Notes under the pieces: generated by a model
The model's database searches: none
What the model was told of the DNA's origin: nothing
What the model saw: only the letters and a program-made list of their open reading frames with translations
Translations under genes and position numbers: made by a program
In this document: positions 1 through 9,552 of the stretch, one piece after another
Position numbering within the stretch: the first letter of the stretch is position 1
How the letters are laid out: each line of letters starts with the position of its first letter
Assembly: GCF_013201975.1 (NCBI RefSeq)
Contig: NZ_CP053845.1
Coordinates: 434,001-498,000 of the forward strand
Origin: Campylobacter sp. CCUG 57310
GTDB taxonomy: Bacteria > Campylobacterota > Campylobacteria > Campylobacterales > Campylobacteraceae
Length of the DNA stretch: 64,000 nt
Direction: 5' to 3'

Positions 1-287
1 GTATCATTTACTTTTTTAAGGGAGAATTTGTGCTTGCTCGCCCATTTTTGGATTATCTCTTCGACTTCTTGCTTTATTTCTTCGGAAGTTGCGACATTTT
101 TAATCTTAAAATAATCCTCGCTTCCGCTTAAAGCGACAAAGCAACGATGCGGTTTTAAATGATCGTTTAGAGTAATTATCTCTTCCGTGCTTACTCCGCT
201 TGAGTTGTTCAGAACTCTTTTTAGTTGATTTAGCGTAGTATCGTTTACGCCGTAGTTTAGTTGGTTAAGAAGTGCTTCTAACTCCAT
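1..287 (-). CDS. Hypothetical protein, C-terminus cut off by window edge
   Basis: An open frame runs from an ATG at 285-287 leftwards to base 1 without a stop, giving about 95 visible residues that begin MELEALLNQLNYG. A good ribosome site (AAAGGA on the minus strand, near 296-301) precedes the ATG. The visible part is acidic to neutral and predicted helical, with no signal peptide, membrane segment or motif I recognise. It reads away from prfB on the same strand with only about 20 bases between them, so the two may be co-transcribed. Function unknown; the frame and start are well supported. Confidence 0.7.
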   Translation of the reverse strand, partial: MELEALLNQLNYGVNDTTLNQLKRVLNNSSGVSTEEIITLNDHLKPHRCFVALSGSEDYFKIKNVATSEEIKQEVEEIIQKWASKHKFSLKKVND

Positions 288-308
288 TTTTGTCCTTTCT
301 TAAATTTA

Positions 309-1409
309 TTACATTATGCTTTTTTGACTTATTAAGACGCCTTCAATTATCTTTTTTATATCTCCGTCAAGTATCGCGTCAGTCTGAGAGTAGGCTAAAT
401 TTGAGCGGTTGTCCTTTACTTGCTGATACGGGAAAAGCACGTAAGAGCGTATCTGATGACCCCAGCCGATTTCGCTTTTTTCGACACTTGCGCTCGCTTC
501 TTGTTGCTTCATAAGCTCAAGCTCATAAAGGCGAGATTTTAGCATTTTCATAGCGGTTGCTTTGTTTTTATGTTGGCTTCTATCGTTTTGACACTGCACG
601 ACTATACCTGTCGGATAGTGCGTGATTCTAATTGCACTTTCGGTTTTGTTTACGTGCTGACCGCCGGCACCGCTTGCTCTATAAGTGTCTATCTTGATAT
701 CTTTTTCATCGATTTGTATCTCTATATCATCATCAATCTCAGGGCTTACCATTACGCTTGTAAAGCTCGTATGCCTGCGTCCTGCACTATCAAACGGGCT
801 TGTTCGCACAAGTCGGTGAATTCCGTTTTCCGCCTTTAAGTAGCCGTAGGCGTTTTCGCCTTTTACTATGAAACTTACGTCTTTAAGACCCGCTTCATCG
901 CCCTCTTGAAAATCAAGTGTTTCTACCTTAAAGCCCTCTCTTTCGCAAAAGCGCAGATACATACGATATAACATGCTCGCCCAGTCGTTACTCTCAGTGC
1001 CTCCTGCGCCAGGATGGATGGTAACGATAGCGTTTTTGTTATCGTCTTCGCCGCTAAGTAGCATTGAAATTTCTAAATTTACTATTTTTTCTTCAAGTGC
1101 GTCTGCATCTTCGTAGAGCGAATTTAGCGTCTCTTCGTCATTTTCTAAATTTGCAAGATCGTAAAGATCTCTTGTGTCGGTAAGCGCGTTTTTGGCCTCT
1201 TTAAATTTTGCGAGTATATTTGTTATTTTAGTCTTTTCTTTGCCGATTTGTCCTGCGCGCGTGATATCTTGCCAAAAACTTGGATCGTTTTCAAGTTCGC
1301 TTATGGCTTCAAGGCGTTTTTCTATCTCGTTTGGTTTGATTATAAGGGCGATATTGTTGGTTTTGGTTTCAAGTTTTTTAAGAAGTTCGGTGTATTCGTA
1401 GTTGTCCAA
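309..1409 (-). CDS. prfB: Peptide chain release factor 2
   Basis: RF2 recognises UAA and UGA stop codons and triggers release of the finished peptide from the ribosome. The anticodon-like SPF motif is in [11 protein letters not shown] and the catalytic GGQ in [14 protein letters not shown] place the start at the TTG at 1407-1409 (protein begins [10 protein letters not shown]), because a GGAG site lies six bases upstream and, as I recall, the C. jejuni protein begins the same way; a further in-frame TTG exists at 1419-1421. The frame is continuous, so there is no in-frame UGA programmed frameshift of the kind that autoregulates prfB in E. coli. About 366 residues, normal for the family. Confidence 0.96.
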   Translation of the reverse strand: MDNYEYTELLKKLETKTNNIALIIKPNEIEKRLEAISELENDPSFWQDITRAGQIGKEKTKITNILAKFKEAKNALTDTRDLYDLANLENDEETLNSLYEDADALEEKIVNLEISMLLSGEDDNKNAIVTIHPGAGGTESNDWASMLYRMYLRFCEREGFKVETLDFQEGDEAGLKDVSFIVKGENAYGYLKAENGIHRLVRTSPFDSAGRRHTSFTSVMVSPEIDDDIEIQIDEKDIKIDTYRASGAGGQHVNKTESAIRITHYPTGIVVQCQNDRSQHKNKATAMKMLKSRLYELELMKQQEASASVEKSEIGWGHQIRSYVLFPYQQVKDNRSNLAYSQTDAILDGDIKKIIEGVLISQKSIM

Positions 1410-1439
1410 ATTTATCTCCAAATTTATGTTTTTTGCGTG

Positions 1440-1445
1440 ATTATA
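1440..1445 (-). promoter_or_regulatory. Probable -10 element of prfB
   Basis: TATAAT on the minus strand, about 30 bases upstream of the chosen prfB start. Campylobacter vegetative promoters rely mainly on the -10 box, so the match is meaningful, but no transcript data are available. Confidence 0.5.
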
Positions 1446-1488
1446 ACATATTTGGTTAAAGCTTAATTTTTAAAAGATAAAATTTTGA

Positions 1489-1494
1489 TATAAT
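1489..1494 (+). promoter_or_regulatory. Probable -10 element of panC-rimO-tilS
   Basis: GATATAATTGG contains a perfect TATAAT 33 bases upstream of the panC ATG. It would drive the three tightly packed plus-strand genes that follow. Confidence 0.5.
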
Positions 1495-1527
1495 TGGCGA
1501 ATTTTAAGATTAAGGTAGAAATATAAG

Positions 1528-2349
1528 ATGCAAATATTTAGAACCGTTAATGAATTAAGAGAATTTATAAATTTGGTAAATCCCGAAATCGGTTTCGTGC
1601 CTACCATGGGGGCGCTGCACGACGGGCATATAAGCCTTATTAAAAGATGCATAAGCGAAAATGAAATTTCTATCGTTTCTACGTTTGTAAATCCGACTCA
1701 GTTTTTACCGGGCGAGGATTTGGATGCGTATCCTAGAAACGAGGCTAGAGATATTGAGATTTGCAAGCAGTGCGGAGTTGATGTGATGTTTATTCCTACG
1801 GCAAATCAACTTTATTTTAAACACGAACCTCTTATCAGCGCACCTGAAAATTTAGCTTCTATTTTAGAAGGCGCTACAAGACCGGGGCACTTTGACGGAG
1901 TTTTAAGAGTGCTAAATAAGCTATTTAATATAACTTGCGCAAAAAGAGCTTATTTTGGCAAAAAGGACGCTCAGCAGCTTGCAATAGTGCAAAACATGGT
2001 CGCTACCAATTTTATGAATTTAGAGATAGTTCCTTGCGAGATTGTAAGAGACAATAAAGGACTTGCGCTTTCTTCGCGCAATGCTTATTTAAACGAAGAT
2101 GAAAAAGAAGCCGCTCTTAAGCTTTCATCATCTCTTATGCACGCTTCAAATTTGATTAAAATGAAGCATTTTGGAGCTAAAGAGATAAAAGAGCAGATGC
2201 TTGAAATTCTAAGACCTCTTAAGGTGGATTATGTAGCGATCGTTGATAGAAGCTTTCATGAAATTCCAAGAGTTGAGCTAAAAAATAGCATAATTTTAAT
2301 CGCGGCTTATGTAGGCAAAACTCGTTTAATCGATAATTTATGGGTATAA
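1528..2349 (+). CDS. panC: Pantothenate synthetase
   Basis: Joins pantoate and beta-alanine using ATP, the last step of pantothenate (coenzyme A precursor) synthesis in the cytoplasm. The N-terminal ATP-binding signature [10 protein letters not shown] (about residues 26-35), the GKKDAQQ segment and LALSSRN are all present. At 273 residues it is slightly shorter than the common 280. The ATG lies close behind a TATAAT promoter. rimO starts one base after the stop, so the two are probably co-transcribed despite unrelated functions. Confidence 0.95.
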   Translation: MQIFRTVNELREFINLVNPEIGFVPTMGALHDGHISLIKRCISENEISIVSTFVNPTQFLPGEDLDAYPRNEARDIEICKQCGVDVMFIPTANQLYFKHEPLISAPENLASILEGATRPGHFDGVLRVLNKLFNITCAKRAYFGKKDAQQLAIVQNMVATNFMNLEIVPCEIVRDNKGLALSSRNAYLNEDEKEAALKLSSSLMHASNLIKMKHFGAKEIKEQMLEILRPLKVDYVAIVDRSFHEIPRVELKNSIILIAAYVGKTRLIDNLWV

Positions 2350-2350
2350 A

Positions 2351-3682
2351 ATGCAAAATTTAAATACAAAAAATCAAAAACAGCTTCACCTTATCTCGCT
2401 TGGCTGTAATAAAAATTTAGTAGATAGCGAAATAATGTTAGGCAGGCTTAAAAGCTATGCTATAACCGATGATATCGGACATGCGGATGTTATCATAGTA
2501 AATACTTGCGGATTTATCGATTCTGCCAAAGAAGAGAGTATAAGCGCCATACTTAGAATGCATGAAGCGCGCAAAAAGGACTCTTTGCTTGTTGTTACGG
2601 GCTGTTTGATGCAAAGATATCGCGAGGAGCTTATGAAAGAGCTTCCCGAGGTGGATCTTTTTACGGGAGTTGGGGACTATGACAAGATCGATGAGATAAT
2701 ACTTAAAAAGCAAAATTTATTTAGCCCATCTACTTACCTGCAAACTAACGAAGAACGCGTTATAACAGGCTCAAACTACCACGCCTACATCAAAATTTCA
2801 GAAGGCTGTAATCAAAAATGCAGCTTTTGCGCTATACCTACCTTTAAAGGTAAGCTAAAGTCGCGCGCTCTTGAAAATATCGCAGATGAGGTAAAAAAGC
2901 TGGTCGCAAAGGGGTATTATGATTTTAGCTTTTTAAGTCAGGATTCAAGCTCTTATATGAGAGATCAAGCCGTTAGCGACGGGCTTATTAAGCTTATAGA
3001 CGCGATTGAAAAGATAAGCGGAGTAAAGTCGGCTAGAATTTTATATCTTTATCCAAGCACCACTTCAGACGCGCTCATACGTCGTATTATCGCTTCACCG
3101 GTATTTCATAACTACTTTGATATGCCTATTCAGCATATCAGCGAGAAGATGTTAAAAGTGATGAGAAGAGGAAGCGGCGCAAAGCGTATAAAAGAGCTTT
3201 TAACTATGATGAGGCAAGCTGAAAATTCGTTTTTAAGAACGGGCGTCATCGTAGGACATCCGGGAGAAAGTGAGGCTGACTTTAAAGAGCTTTGCGAATT
3301 TTTAAGCGAATTTAAATTTGATAGAATTTCAGCTTTTGCCTATTCTTGCGAAGAGGATACTTTGGCTTATGAGATGGAGCAAATCCCTGCAAAAACAATA
3401 CAAACTCGCCTCTCAAAGATAGAAAAGATCATAAACAGCGCAATAAAAGAGAGTTTTGCAAATGAGCAAGGCAAGCGAATTTTAGTCTCAATAGACGGCA
3501 TAAGCAGCGAGGGAGAGATGTTTTATGGCGCTAAAAAGCTCATTTGGGATAAAGACATAGACGGTGAAATTCTTATAAACGAAAGCGACATACAAGAGCT
3601 TGAAACGGGCGGTCTTTATGAGTGTGAAGTAAGCGAAGTCGTGGATAAAACTCTACTTGCCCGTGTCATAAAGCATGCCTGA
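2351..3682 (+). CDS. rimO: Ribosomal protein uS12 methylthiotransferase
   Basis: Radical-SAM enzyme that methylthiolates an aspartate of ribosomal protein S12. The N-terminal MTTase cluster cysteines sit in SLGCNKN, NTCGFI and VTGCLMQ; the radical-SAM cluster is [13 protein letters not shown]-terminal TRAM-like region follows. [12 protein letters not shown] is the RimO rather than the MiaB form (the window also holds miaB at 7855-9168), so the two paralogues can be told apart. The last eight bases overlap tilS. Confidence 0.93.
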   Translation: MQNLNTKNQKQLHLISLGCNKNLVDSEIMLGRLKSYAITDDIGHADVIIVNTCGFIDSAKEESISAILRMHEARKKDSLLVVTGCLMQRYREELMKELPEVDLFTGVGDYDKIDEIILKKQNLFSPSTYLQTNEERVITGSNYHAYIKISEGCNQKCSFCAIPTFKGKLKSRALENIADEVKKLVAKGYYDFSFLSQDSSSYMRDQAVSDGLIKLIDAIEKISGVKSARILYLYPSTTSDALIRRIIASPVFHNYFDMPIQHISEKMLKVMRRGSGAKRIKELLTMMRQAENSFLRTGVIVGHPGESEADFKELCEFLSEFKFDRISAFAYSCEEDTLAYEMEQIPAKTIQTRLSKIEKIINSAIKESFANEQGKRILVSIDGISSEGEMFYGAKKLIWDKDIDGEILINESDIQELETGGLYECEVSEVVDKTLLARVIKHA

Positions 3683-4673
3683 TATCAGCCTTGCCGAGCT
3701 TGAAACTCTAAAAAGCGGTAAGAATTTACTTGCTTTTTCGCACGGAGTTGATAGCACGGCTCTTTTTTATCTACTTGAGGATGCGGGGGTTAAATTTGAT
3801 ATCGCGATTGTTGATTATAACTTAAGAGCTCAAAGTAAGCAAGAGATAGCAAGCGCTAAAGAGCTGGCTTTAAAATTCGCAAAGCAGATTTTTGAGCTTA
3901 GCGTTAAACTTGAGGGCGCAAGTTTTGAGTGCAGGGCAAGAGAAGTTAGATATAAGTTTTTTGAGCGAATTTGTAAGGAATTTGGCTATACGAATTTGAT
4001 TTTAGCTCATCAGCTTGATGATAAATTCGAGTGGTTTTTGATGCAGCTTAGCAAGGGAGCGGGGTTAAGTGAGCTTCTTGGCATGAGTTCTTTTGAAAAA
4101 AGAGCGAATTTTAATCTCATTAGACCGCTTTTGGCTGTAAGCAAAAAACAGCTTTTAGAGTTTTTGCAAGAGCGCAAGCTTAGGTATTTTGTCGATGAGA
4201 CAAATTTGCAAAGCGACTTTACTCGCAACAATTTTAGAGCTAAATTTAGCGAGCCGTTTTTGCATAATTTTGCCCGCGGAGTGGCAAAAAGCTTTGAGCT
4301 TTTACAAAAAGATAAAGAAATTTTAGAGCCTGAAATTTTATATGTTTTTGAGAATTTTTATCTGGTTAAAAACGATATAAACGTAATTCGCGGGATTGAT
4401 AGGGTGTGTAAAATTTTAGGCGTAGTGATGAGTGAAGCTCAAAGAAAAGAGTGTGCCAGATGCCTAAAATCCCGAGCAGATTTAGTTGTAAGCGGTAAAA
4501 TATCGGTAGGGTACACGCAAAATTTTATCTTTATATCGCCATTTGTAAAAGCCGTTATGGATAAGAAATTTAAAGAGGCTTGCAGGGTGTTAAGAGTGCC
4601 TAAAGTAGTAAGACCTTATCTTTTTAGTAGAGATTTTGACCTAAATAAATTAAAAGATATTTTAGCCTACTGA
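3675..4673 (+). CDS. tilS: tRNA(Ile)-lysidine synthetase
   Basis: Attaches lysine to C34 of the CAU-anticodon tRNA(Ile), changing its codon from AUG to AUA; essential. The N-type ATP pyrophosphatase P-loop appears as FSHGVDST near residues 20-27 (SGGxDS in most bacteria, so the second position is unusual). [14 protein letters not shown] matches the family's second motif (usually HHxDDxxET). Its 332 residues make it shorter than E. coli TilS because the C-terminal domains are reduced, which as far as I recall is also so in other Campylobacter. It overlaps rimO by eight bases and converges on the pilO-like gene. Confidence 0.9.
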   Translation: MPDISLAELETLKSGKNLLAFSHGVDSTALFYLLEDAGVKFDIAIVDYNLRAQSKQEIASAKELALKFAKQIFELSVKLEGASFECRAREVRYKFFERICKEFGYTNLILAHQLDDKFEWFLMQLSKGAGLSELLGMSSFEKRANFNLIRPLLAVSKKQLLEFLQERKLRYFVDETNLQSDFTRNNFRAKFSEPFLHNFARGVAKSFELLQKDKEILEPEILYVFENFYLVKNDINVIRGIDRVCKILGVVMSEAQRKECARCLKSRADLVVSGKISVGYTQNFIFISPFVKAVMDKKFKEACRVLRVPKVVRPYLFSRDFDLNKLKDILAY

Positions 4674-4683
4674 AAGCTTAAAT

Positions 4684-5211
4684 TTAGCGTTGTCCGTAAA
4701 CTTTGATGTTAAAAGTCGTATGGATTTTATCCTCTTGTCCGCGCATGTTTATAGGGAAATCTACTTTTATTATATTGTCGTATTTGGCAAGCGCATCTAT
4801 AAAATCATAGAATTTACTCGGAGTTTGAAGTGATGTCGTAACTTCTAGCTCGTATCTTAAAAACTTCTCATTAGTGTCTTTTGGCGGAACTTCGGCAAGC
4901 TTTACTTCGCTAAAAAATTTACTTGCAAAAGCGCTGAAATTTGCCTTGTCGAATTTGGTTTCAAAAGCCTTAAATACAAGCCTTTGTTTTTCTTTCATAT
5001 CATTTAAATTTGCGTTTTTAGCGTTATAAATTTGATTGATTTTGGTTACGCTTGCAGTTTGAGAGCGATTTTGTAAATTTATCTCGCGATACTCTTTGAT
5101 ATTTGGCACGATAAAAGCAAAGATCATCACCAGGCAAACTATCACAAATACCAGCATATAGATTAAAAGCTTTGCTATATCGATCTCTTCTAGGCTTGTA
5201 TCTTTACTCAT
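4684..5211 (-). CDS. PilO-like inner-membrane protein
   Basis: 175 residues: a short cytoplasmic N-terminus, one membrane helix at about residues 12-32, a heptad-rich coiled-coil stretch, then a small alpha/beta domain. This layout matches PilO/GspM-type assembly-platform proteins of type IV pili and type II secretion, although sequence signatures are weak. It overlaps the PilN-like gene by eight bases and ends the operon, facing tilS. By my memory of gene order it corresponds to C. jejuni Cj0454c, of unknown function. The membrane topology is clear; the PilO assignment is inference. Confidence 0.6.
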   Translation of the reverse strand: MSKDTSLEEIDIAKLLIYMLVFVIVCLVMIFAFIVPNIKEYREINLQNRSQTASVTKINQIYNAKNANLNDMKEKQRLVFKAFETKFDKANFSAFASKFFSEVKLAEVPPKDTNEKFLRYELEVTTSLQTPSKFYDFIDALAKYDNIIKVDFPINMRGQEDKIHTTFNIKVYGQR

Positions 5212-5731
5212 TGTAACCTTCCGAGTTGTCGATTTTGTTTGTGCTTATGAAATTTAGCCAGCCGTTTTTAAGCTGATAAAATGTCGTGTTTGACGTGCTA
5301 AAAATTGATTTGAGCGGTGCCAGTAAAAGCATATTGTAAGTATCTTTGTTCGGTGTAACGCCTTTTATGATAAGCGAGTTTTTGTCCATCACTACTTCAT
5401 TAAGAGTAATGCTATCAGGAACCAGGTCAAAAAGGTTGTTTAGGCTTTGTTTTAGTATAGTGTTTGAGGCAAAAATTTCATTTGCCAAGTCGCGTTGCTC
5501 TTGCAATTTTGCGGTAACCACATCGTTTTGGGCGATATCGCTTGAAATTTGCTCGTAAGTTTGCTTAGCTGAAACGATACTTTGTTCAAGCATATGGTTT
5601 TTAAAAACAAGAAATAAATTTAGCGATGCCAAAAGCAAAAACACAATACCGATAAGAGAGATCCAAATTTTACTAAATAGGCTAAAAATAGGCTTTTTAA
5701 GAGGTTTAATCAGGCTATAGCTATACATCAT
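5204..5731 (-). CDS. PilN-like inner-membrane protein
   Basis: 175 residues with a basic N-terminus, a membrane helix at about 23-45, a coiled-coil segment (about 48-90) and a compact C-terminal domain containing LFDLVPDSITLNEVVMDKNSLIIKG; that pattern is typical of PilN/GspL periplasmic domains. The ATG overlaps the stop of the upstream PilM-like gene, suggesting translational coupling, and the gene overlaps the PilO-like gene downstream. The expected M-N-O order of type IV pilus platforms is present. Family assignment rests on architecture and order rather than on recognised identity. Confidence 0.6.
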   Translation of the reverse strand: MMYSYSLIKPLKKPIFSLFSKIWISLIGIVFLLLASLNLFLVFKNHMLEQSIVSAKQTYEQISSDIAQNDVVTAKLQEQRDLANEIFASNTILKQSLNNLFDLVPDSITLNEVVMDKNSLIIKGVTPNKDTYNMLLLAPLKSIFSTSNTTFYQLKNGWLNFISTNKIDNSEGYNE

Positions 5732-6738
5732 ATTCCCGCCTCGTCTATCATAAGTTCGGTCATTAGTTTAAGTGTATTTATCGGATATATCGAAGTTTCA
5801 ACGAGCAACTCCGTTTCCAGGAAGTGTAGGAATGTTGCGCTTGTTTTAGCGTTGTCAAATATGATAATTTGCTCGATAAAATCGCTCTCATAAAGCGGAT
5901 TTGAATAAAATTCCCTTAGGGCCGAAGTTATGTATTGATACATACTCATATCTCTGCCAAATATAGACACGGATACCGTTACGTCGCTTGAATTTGGCAT
6001 ATTGATATCATAATCCAAATCGGCAAAATCTTCTTCGTTTCCTTGTGTTTTAACAAGGTCATCAAGGCTATCAAGACTGTCTAAACTCTCAAAACTACTA
6101 TCAACTTCGGCTATAAAATCATCGATATCATCGATACTTTCTTTATCAAATTCTCCAGCCTCTTCACCGATAGAAGCTACTGTATCGGTTGTCTTGGCAA
6201 AAGCTCCGAATTTAAGCTCCGAGTGAGAAGCTATGCAAAGCGCAAAAGAGTCTTTGTGATTGTAGATATAAAGGGTGTTTTTTTCGCTTAAGCCTTTTTG
6301 AAGTATCATCTTATGAAGCAAAGCTATCGGCGAAAAGATAAGATCGACCCCGATATTTTTAAATTTGGCTTTAGCCTCGGCAATATCGATAAGATCAGCG
6401 TATACATACCAGTTTTTATCTACTTTTGTATAACCAATACCCTTAAGATCTATACCAAATTTCTTAAAATCATCATCGCTTCTGCAAGGAAGAGCGCCTT
6501 GTCTTAAAGAGTCAAAAAATAGCGCCAAATAAAGCCATTTGTACTCTTTTTGCTGTCTTTTTAGGTAGCTGATTATCTTATCGTTTATGTTGTTTTCATC
6601 ATCGTTATCAAATTTGGCTTCAACGGTCTTTATCACTTTGCCGCCTCTCATAACTTTACCGTAAAATAGACACTGTTTAGCCTCTATAACTACGCTAAGA
6701 TATAAGATACTAAAAAAACGGCGAATAGAAAACGACAT
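5728..6738 (-). CDS. Divergent PilM/GspL-like cytoplasmic protein
   Basis: 336 residues with no clear membrane segment. Regions such as IGVDLIFSPIALLHKMI and NTLYIYNHKDSFALCIASH resemble actin-fold PilM/GspL proteins, but the nucleotide-binding loops are degenerate. Residues about 193-248 form a strongly acidic, serine-rich insert with a short SLDSLDSLDD repeat that looks disordered. It is the first gene of the three-gene M-N-O-like run and has a good AGGAGA site before its ATG. It could instead be a Campylobacter-specific protein unrelated to pili. Confidence 0.5.
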   Translation of the reverse strand: MSFSIRRFFSILYLSVVIEAKQCLFYGKVMRGGKVIKTVEAKFDNDDENNINDKIISYLKRQQKEYKWLYLALFFDSLRQGALPCRSDDDFKKFGIDLKGIGYTKVDKNWYVYADLIDIAEAKAKFKNIGVDLIFSPIALLHKMILQKGLSEKNTLYIYNHKDSFALCIASHSELKFGAFAKTTDTVASIGEEAGEFDKESIDDIDDFIAEVDSSFESLDSLDSLDDLVKTQGNEEDFADLDYDINMPNSSDVTVSVSIFGRDMSMYQYITSALREFYSNPLYESDFIEQIIIFDNAKTSATFLHFLETELLVETSIYPINTLKLMTELMIDEAGI

Positions 6739-6793
6739 AATTCTCCTAAAATTTATAGTGCTTTATCTTACCTAAAATTGGCATTAATTGCAA

Positions 6794-7246
6794 TTAAAAC
6801 AGCTCTTCTTTAAGCTTTACAAATTTATCTCGCATATTTTTTGCTTCATCTTGGATATCTTTTGGCGTTAGAGTTGAAGGCTTTAACCTATCATATCCGT
6901 CTATTACGATCTCGCACATTATGCGGATACGGTTGGTGTCTGCTTTGCCAATCTCTTTAGCCTTGCTTATGTTTAAAATTTGCTCTAAATAACTATTTGC
7001 TTCCTCTATGTATTTTGTGTATTTGAGTGCGATTTGGCTTTGCTTCATCACCGTATTTGCCATCTTGTTATAGATGTCTTTTTCGTAAGCTTTTTGTGCT
7101 AACTCATAAGCTTTTTGATAATTGCCGATTTGGTAATAAAATTTAGACTGCAAAGCGTCCTGATACGAGCCGTTTGTGGCAAAGAACGCCCAAGAAGCGA
7201 CTATGATCGCAGTTGCTAAAACTACTATAAAAAATTTACTATTCAT
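6794..7246 (-). CDS. Membrane-anchored TPR-like protein, unknown function
   Basis: 150 residues. An N-terminal hydrophobic helix (about 5-25) acts as anchor or uncleaved signal. The helical segment QIGNYQKAYELAQKAYEKDI fits a tetratricopeptide repeat, followed by more amphipathic helices. Its start overlaps the end of the acyltransferase gene, so it belongs to the miaB transcription unit, with the PilM-like gene 55 bases downstream. A TPR protein beside a pilus-like platform could be a PilF/PilW-type factor, but there is no lipobox; function remains unknown. Confidence 0.6.
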   Translation of the reverse strand: MNSKFFIVVLATAIIVASWAFFATNGSYQDALQSKFYYQIGNYQKAYELAQKAYEKDIYNKMANTVMKQSQIALKYTKYIEEANSYLEQILNISKAKEIGKADTNRIRIMCEIVIDGYDRLKPSTLTPKDIQDEAKNMRDKFVKLKEELF

Positions 7247-7874
7247 CGCCGGTTCTCATTTTCTTTTTTATCAAATTTTTAGCGTCTTCAAGGCTTAAAT
7301 TAGCAACGCTAAAAGACTCTGAGAGAGTAAAATTTATAGTTGAAAACGGCTTTGGCAATATCATCTTATCCCAGCTTTTAAATTGCCAAAATTTACTCGC
7401 CTCATAGTTTAAAATTTGGATATTTACATTTTGCTTTTGAGCTATTATCACGGCTCCGTCCGCTACGCTGTGGCGTGGGCCTCTTGGTCCGTCGGGAGTG
7501 ATTATCACGTCATTGCCAGATTTTATCTCTTTAAAGGCGTTTATAAGAGCCTTTGCACCGCCTTTTGAGCTACTTCCCCTGATGGTTCCTATGCCAAAAA
7601 ATTTAATCACTCTTGCGATTATCTCGCCGTCTTTATGATCGCTGATAATTACTTTGCCGTGCCTTTTAAATTTGCTCCACCAGTGCAAGTAGGCAAAGCT
7701 CATCATGGCTATGCGCCCATGCCAAAAGAGCACGACGCACGGAGAATTTTGTAAATTTGTCTTGGAGTAGGTCTTTTTGCAGGTTAAAAATATGAGCCAA
7801 ATAAGAAAATATATGGCGTAAGTGGTGAAATTTATAAAGAGCGCTCTTTTAAATTTAGCCCACCAACTCGCCAT
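7239..7874 (-). CDS. DUF374-type lysophospholipid acyltransferase family protein
   Basis: 211 residues with an N-terminal membrane segment (about 14-33). FWHGRIAMM carries an HxR-type variant of the usual HxxxxD acyltransferase motif, and [15 protein letters not shown] and [11 protein letters not shown] are hallmark blocks of the DUF374 branch. Members are related to PlsC and LpxL enzymes and probably transfer an acyl group at the inner membrane, but the acceptor is not established. The gene overlaps miaB by 20 bases, so translation is likely coupled. Gene order matches C. jejuni Cj0457c as I recall it. Confidence 0.8.
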   Translation of the reverse strand: MASWWAKFKRALFINFTTYAIYFLIWLIFLTCKKTYSKTNLQNSPCVVLFWHGRIAMMSFAYLHWWSKFKRHGKVIISDHKDGEIIARVIKFFGIGTIRGSSSKGGAKALINAFKEIKSGNDVIITPDGPRGPRHSVADGAVIIAQKQNVNIQILNYEASKFWQFKSWDKMILPKPFSTINFTLSESFSVANLSLEDAKNLIKKKMRTGDE

Positions 7875-9168
7875 AAAGAACCATTCTTTTTGGATTTGTG
7901 ATTTTTACTTTTAGTGTTTTGCCAAGTAGCTCTTCGCTGCCATCTACTTGAACCAAGAAATTATTAAAGCTTCTTCCGGCAACTGCGCCGTTTGCTCTTA
8001 GTTCTTCAAAATAAACCTCTAAAATTTTATCTTTTTGAGAGGCTGTTATCTCGTCTAAAATTTCATTATGCCTGCTTTGAAGCCTTGTTAAACGAGCCGA
8101 GGCGATGTTGTCTGGAATTTGATTTGTAAATTCCGCCGCTTTTGTAAGAGGGCGAGGGGAGTACTTAAAGCTAAAAATTTGCTCAAATCTAACACGCTCA
8201 AGCACATCCATCGTATCTTCAAAATCAGCGTCCGTTTCACCGGGGAAAGCCACGATGATATCGGTGCTTATGCTTACATCAGGACACATCGAGCGAAGTT
8301 TAAGTGCGCGGTCTAAAAACCACTCTTTAGTATATCCTCGCTTCATCTCGCGAAGAACTTTTGTATTACCGCTTTGAAGCGGCATGTGCATGGATTTGCA
8401 AATTTTGGGATTATTTACAAAAACTTCTAAAAATTTATCATCCATATGAAGCGGGTGAGGGCTGGTAAATCGAATTCTCTCAACCCCATTTACCTCGCTT
8501 ATCTTAACGAGCAGATCGCTAAAATCCATCTTTTCGTGCGAGGCTGAAAAGCGCTTGCCGTAGTTATTTACGTTTTGTCCTAGTAAAAATATCTCTTTAG
8601 CGCCACCGTCTGCTGCTTTTTTAACTTCGCTTAAGATCAAATTTGCAGGTATTGATATCTCGTCGCCTCTGGTGTGTGGTACGATACAATAGGTGCATTT
8701 CTTATCGCAGCCTATAGAGATGTTTATGTGTGATTTATAAGGAGAGCTTCTAAATTCTCCAAAGGCGTATTCGCTCTCGTCGTGATTTATGTCCGTGCTT
8801 ATAAATTTCGGAGTGTTTACGGCCTGTGAAATTTTACTTACGTTTCTTGCACCTAAAACGAAATCCACATAAGGGGCGCGCTTAAAAATTTCACTTCCAA
8901 GATGACTTGCCGTGCAACCGCATACTCCAATTTTAGCTCCGCTTTTTTTGGCTTTTTCAAAGCTCCCAACTTCGCTAAATAGCTTATGCACGGGCTTTTC
9001 GCGAACCGAGCAGGTGTTTATAAGGATAAGATCGGCATCCTCCATCTTATCTGTTAGCTCGTAGTCCTCTTTTTGCTTAAGTTCTGCGATGATATGCTCG
9101 CTATCGCGCACATTCATAGCACAACCTAATGTCTGTATGAAGAGCTTTTTTTGCGTAGCGTTACTCAA
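7855..9168 (-). CDS. miaB: tRNA-2-methylthio-N6-dimethylallyladenosine synthase
   Basis: Radical-SAM methylthiotransferase acting on i6A37 of tRNAs that read UNN codons. Cluster cysteines are in [16 protein letters not shown] and GVCGCTA; the radical-SAM motif is [15 protein letters not shown]; a TRAM domain closes the protein. At 437 residues it has normal length. Its ATG overlaps the stop of the HP0268-like gene by four bases and its end overlaps the acyltransferase gene, so a continuous operon runs from 9407 down to 4684. Confidence 0.96.
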   Translation of the reverse strand: MSNATQKKLFIQTLGCAMNVRDSEHIIAELKQKEDYELTDKMEDADLILINTCSVREKPVHKLFSEVGSFEKAKKSGAKIGVCGCTASHLGSEIFKRAPYVDFVLGARNVSKISQAVNTPKFISTDINHDESEYAFGEFRSSPYKSHINISIGCDKKCTYCIVPHTRGDEISIPANLILSEVKKAADGGAKEIFLLGQNVNNYGKRFSASHEKMDFSDLLVKISEVNGVERIRFTSPHPLHMDDKFLEVFVNNPKICKSMHMPLQSGNTKVLREMKRGYTKEWFLDRALKLRSMCPDVSISTDIIVAFPGETDADFEDTMDVLERVRFEQIFSFKYSPRPLTKAAEFTNQIPDNIASARLTRLQSRHNEILDEITASQKDKILEVYFEELRANGAVAGRSFNNFLVQVDGSEELLGKTLKVKITNPKRMVLYGELVG

Positions 9169-9407
9169 AGAATATGAACCTCATACATGTAGTCGTTCTC
9201 GTCAAGTCCGTATTTGACCGTTCTGTGATATACACTTAGCCCTTTTTCTTCAAAATGCTCTATTAGGGCGATTAGCTGCTTGTGGCTATTGTCTTTATCG
9301 AAATAAAAAATTTTCTGTCCATCTTTGGAAACTGCGGCTTCGATCTTATCGAGCGAAATTGTCTTTGGTTTCGCGTCAATCTCGTTTCTGGCTAGTTTTA
9401 GCTCCAT
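9165..9407 (-). CDS. HP0268-family small protein
   Basis: 80 residues, no signal or membrane helix, beginning [13 protein letters not shown] and ending YMYEVHIL. Length, charge and position immediately upstream of miaB match Helicobacter pylori HP0268 and C. jejuni Cj0459c. HP0268 has been described as a small Smr-like-fold nuclease; whether this protein cuts nucleic acid is not shown by the sequence. It is the first gene of the minus-strand operon, overlapping miaB by four bases. Confidence 0.75.
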   Translation of the reverse strand: MELKLARNEIDAKPKTISLDKIEAAVSKDGQKIFYFDKDNSHKQLIALIEHFEEKGLSVYHRTVKYGLDENDYMYEVHIL

Positions 9408-9497
9408 CTTTTATCCTTAAAGTTCTGTTTCGTAATCTATTAATATATCAAAAATATCATAAAATGGCTATTAAACTTATTAAAAGTATATATTTTA

Positions 9498-9503
9498 TAT
9501 AAT
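9498..9503 (+). promoter_or_regulatory. Probable -10 element of nusA
   Basis: TATAAT within TTTTATATAATACG, 50 bases upstream of the GTG start of nusA, in the otherwise non-coding, very A+T-rich divergent gap between the HP0268-like gene and nusA. Confidence 0.5.
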
Positions 9504-9552
9504 ACGAATCTACGCAGATAAAATCCCGTGAAATTTATTATTTGGAGATATA

